The position numbers and the translations under genes were made by a program. This document shows, in pieces, positions 61,935 to 64,000 of a stretch of DNA of 64,000 nucleotides. Source of the stretch: Epithemia pelagica. Taxonomy: Eukaryota; Bacillariophyta; Bacillariophyceae; Surirellales; Surirellaceae. Position 1 is the first letter of the stretch. Every line of letters begins with the position of its first letter. A model generated the notes under the pieces. That model worked only from the letters and a program-made list of their open reading frames with translations, did not search any database and was not told where the DNA came from. Location: the NCBI GenBank assembly GCA_946965045.2, contig OX337237.1, positions 3,348,001 through 3,412,000 of the forward strand, given 5' to 3'.

Positions 61935-63955
61935 CATTCTCTTGAAGGCACGGGTATCCGAGACGCTGATATCTCACGCTTCTTCAACTCGTAAATGAGC
62001 AAGGCCAAATTCATGCCAAAATAATAGAGGGAATGATGAAACCTAGCCGTTTATTTCTCGAGTGGTTGACTTGTTTTCTACATTCGATTGCAATCCTACC
62101 ACCTCGTATTAAGTGTTTACTCAAAAGTAGAAAGAACATGTTGCAAGAAAGAAGGTGCTTGTTTGTTGTCAAGGAACGACCCGATTTGTGTACCTCTGTA
62201 AGTGGTACTACGCTCCGGCCATTACCTGTTACCTGTCAGTTGTGGGACAGTGCCACCACCGTGACTGTGCAGTCGTGAGACCAGAATAGGGTACTTTGTG
62301 GTGGCATCATGACACTCTGCATAACACAGCGTCGTCCGTGGAATGGGAGCTACTGCAGGGAGGCCACCAACCGATGAGAGGAGCAGGAACACAAGCACGC
62401 CAAGGCGGAACCTTGTTGGACCTGACGTTGTCCGTTTCTAATGGTTCTTCCTTGAAAGATGACAGACAATGGGTCGAGTTTGGATGGAAGTAAGGAAAGA
62501 GGACCGTGTCATATCCAATTCCGACCTGATGGCCGAGAACAGGTTGTCCCTTTCGGAGGAGTCTCCCCGCTCACCGCGCTCCAATCGCAATGCCTCCTTC
62601 TAGCTGCTGTTGTATGTGAATCGCAATACGTTGCTGCACTTGTCATGTGATGTCAAGCCGGAATGGCCCAATGACGACGACGAGTCCAAGAGGAACCCAC
62701 TAAATCGGATCGAAGATCGTGCCAATTGTCGCAATGGACCAGAACGAAAACAAGGAATCGAGTCTCGACGTTGCGACGAGACAGACAGGACACCTCCCCC
62801 CACCACTACTTTCTGTCGCAGCATTGCTCGTTCAATTGCTCATGCCTGGAAACAAGCCGCTCACCATCGCTATGTCTTGCCCCTCAATGCCAGTTGCCCG
62901 GAAACCTTGTTGCACGATTACGACAACACTGTCGAACAGCAGTGTTGGACCTCGACCACTACATCCTTTTTGCCTCGTACCGAACTCAGCAGCAGCAGCA
63001 CCAACAACACAACCACGACAACGAACGCCGCCGATCATGTCTTGGCCATTATGGAAGCCTTGTCACCCACACCGTATGAATGGATGTTCGCACACGAGTC
63101 GCCCGAAGCGGTTGTGTGGTCGAATGGTTTTGCTCGTCGGTGTCGAAATGGCGAAATTCGTGTGTCTGCTTGTGGAAGCGGCGAGCACCATATGCATCCA
63201 AACATGCAGCGTCGTCTTGGAAGACACGATCAATGGTTGAAAGAGATACCGACAAAGAAGAACCAAGGTCACGCCCGTCCAACGAGCAAGGGGAGCTTGA
63301 GAGGTCACCACTGAATTACCGCTCCGACCACGACAACCCCACAGTGAATTGCAAACAACAGCAACAAGACAATGATGAAGATAATGACGATGATACCAGA
63401 CAGTGGTGTTTGGCTGCATCGTTTGGTTCCATTTCATTCCAGAGAGTGTGTTGTTTGATTTCTGGTTGTTGGTTCGTGGTTAGCCCAACGAGACGACACT
63501 GCGTCACATCCTCAACAATATTTTTAGCTATTGCCCTTGCAATTGCCTGTTTCAATGACTGGTGGGGAGTGGGGGAAGATGACTGAGATTTCATAAGATC
63601 ACCCGTCCGTGACTGGTTGGGAAAGGCTAGGTAGAGATTCGGAAGAGTAACTTTTTTGGTGAGTGCTCACAACTGAATCCTGGATCTTCACCGCTGGGGA
63701 TGAGTCCGAACCCATTAGCAATCAAAGGTTTATTTCGGGGTATCCAAAATTGCCCACGATACTCCCAAGAAGGATGCGTGGTCTTCTTCATCGCGTTGCT
63801 ATGGTCACGATTTGTCTCGTAACCCATCCATTTCGTCAAGTCAGTCGTCGTGCTTCCAGTCCACACCCATCATAATGAAAGGAGCAGAGCAAACATACGT
63901 GCCTTACAAGACAGTGTCTCGATCCCCATAAATTCTGCAGTCATTGTGTGAAACC
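61935..63955. other. K7 3' flank and K8 upstream region
   Basis: 62030-63170 is the near copy of 24930-26085 behind K1. At about 63170 the match switches to the 50944-51100 and 51480-51720 sequences between K4 and K5, a recombination junction. 63690-63890 is a diverged version of the upstream block of K2/K3 (CATCCATTTCGTCAAGTCAG, GTGCTTCCAGTCCACACCCA). No gene supported. Confidence 0.65.
63921..63955 (+). promoter_or_regulatory. Conserved block before K8 ATG
   Basis: GATCCCCATAAATTCTGCAG followed by TCATTGTGTGAAACC, combining the K3-type first half and the K5-type second half. Confidence 0.5.
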
Positions 63956-64000
63956 ATGACCACGACACTGAAAGAACAAGCACGACAGTCGGGCCTTGTC
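63956..64000 (+). CDS. Kelch-repeat protein K8, first 15 codons (cut by window edge)
   Basis: MTTTLKEQARQSGLV at the end of the window matches the family head block, with Arg in place of the usual Trp. The conserved upstream block lies directly before it. The rest is outside the window. Confidence 0.85.
   Translation, partial: MTTTLKEQARQSGLV

Noticed and set aside
1-64000. CRISPR arrays, tRNA or rRNA genes, bacterial operons
   Set aside because: No regularly spaced repeats of that type, no cloverleaf with matching A and B boxes, and genes are eukaryotic with introns.

Overview
The window is eukaryotic nuclear DNA, most likely from a diatom (probably a pennate one). Three things suggest this. 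Several genes carry short GT-AG introns. One protein has a diatom-type plastid leader (signal peptide followed by an AFTAP motif). The mobile elements include a Ty1/copia element, a piggyBac element and a Harbinger-like DDE element of a two-gene kind. No bacterial operons, CRISPR arrays, rRNA genes or tRNA genes were seen. There is one 200-N assembly gap (14925-15124). Start codons were chosen as ATG, and exon joins were inferred from GT-AG sites that keep the reading frame. Layout: 1-4628 holds the 5' part of a probable digalactosyldiacylglycerol synthase (minus strand, running off the left edge) and a complete EamA/DMT-type transporter with one intron. 4629-13017 is a complete, very young LTR retrotransposon: 783-bp LTRs with two differences, a CCTTG target duplication, an extra ORF ahead of gag, and a pol broken by two +1 frameshifts. 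13018-23346 is a gene-bearing region. It holds a secreted dirigent/allene-oxide-cyclase-barrel-like protein, a gene cut by the gap, an FBP1-like siderophore-binding protein, a Cys-rich type I membrane protein, and a plastid-targeted fusion of a SAM methyltransferase with a Rieske oxygenase. 23347-64000 is a same-strand array of eight Kelch-repeat genes (K1-K8, the last cut by the window edge). The array is interrupted by an LRR-TIR protein gene (27177-30391), a 3.9-kb piggyBac element (33803-37678), a hAT-like transposase relic (38768-40630) and a 3.2-kb Harbinger-like element (41243-44415). How the pieces relate: the Kelch copies share their start region, several share a short block directly upstream of the ATG, and several share 3' flanking blocks. 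The array has grown by duplication and has been reshuffled by recombination. K2 is frameshifted, K3 is split by a nested insertion, and K1, K4, K6 and K7 end early at the same two adjacent codons, so only K5 looks full length. The K6 3' flank is an unoccupied paralogue of the piggyBac site behind K2. Both DNA transposons carry a second gene on the opposite strand that looks like an accessory factor. The single-copy genes point to plastid lipid and pigment chemistry, iron uptake and cell-surface functions.
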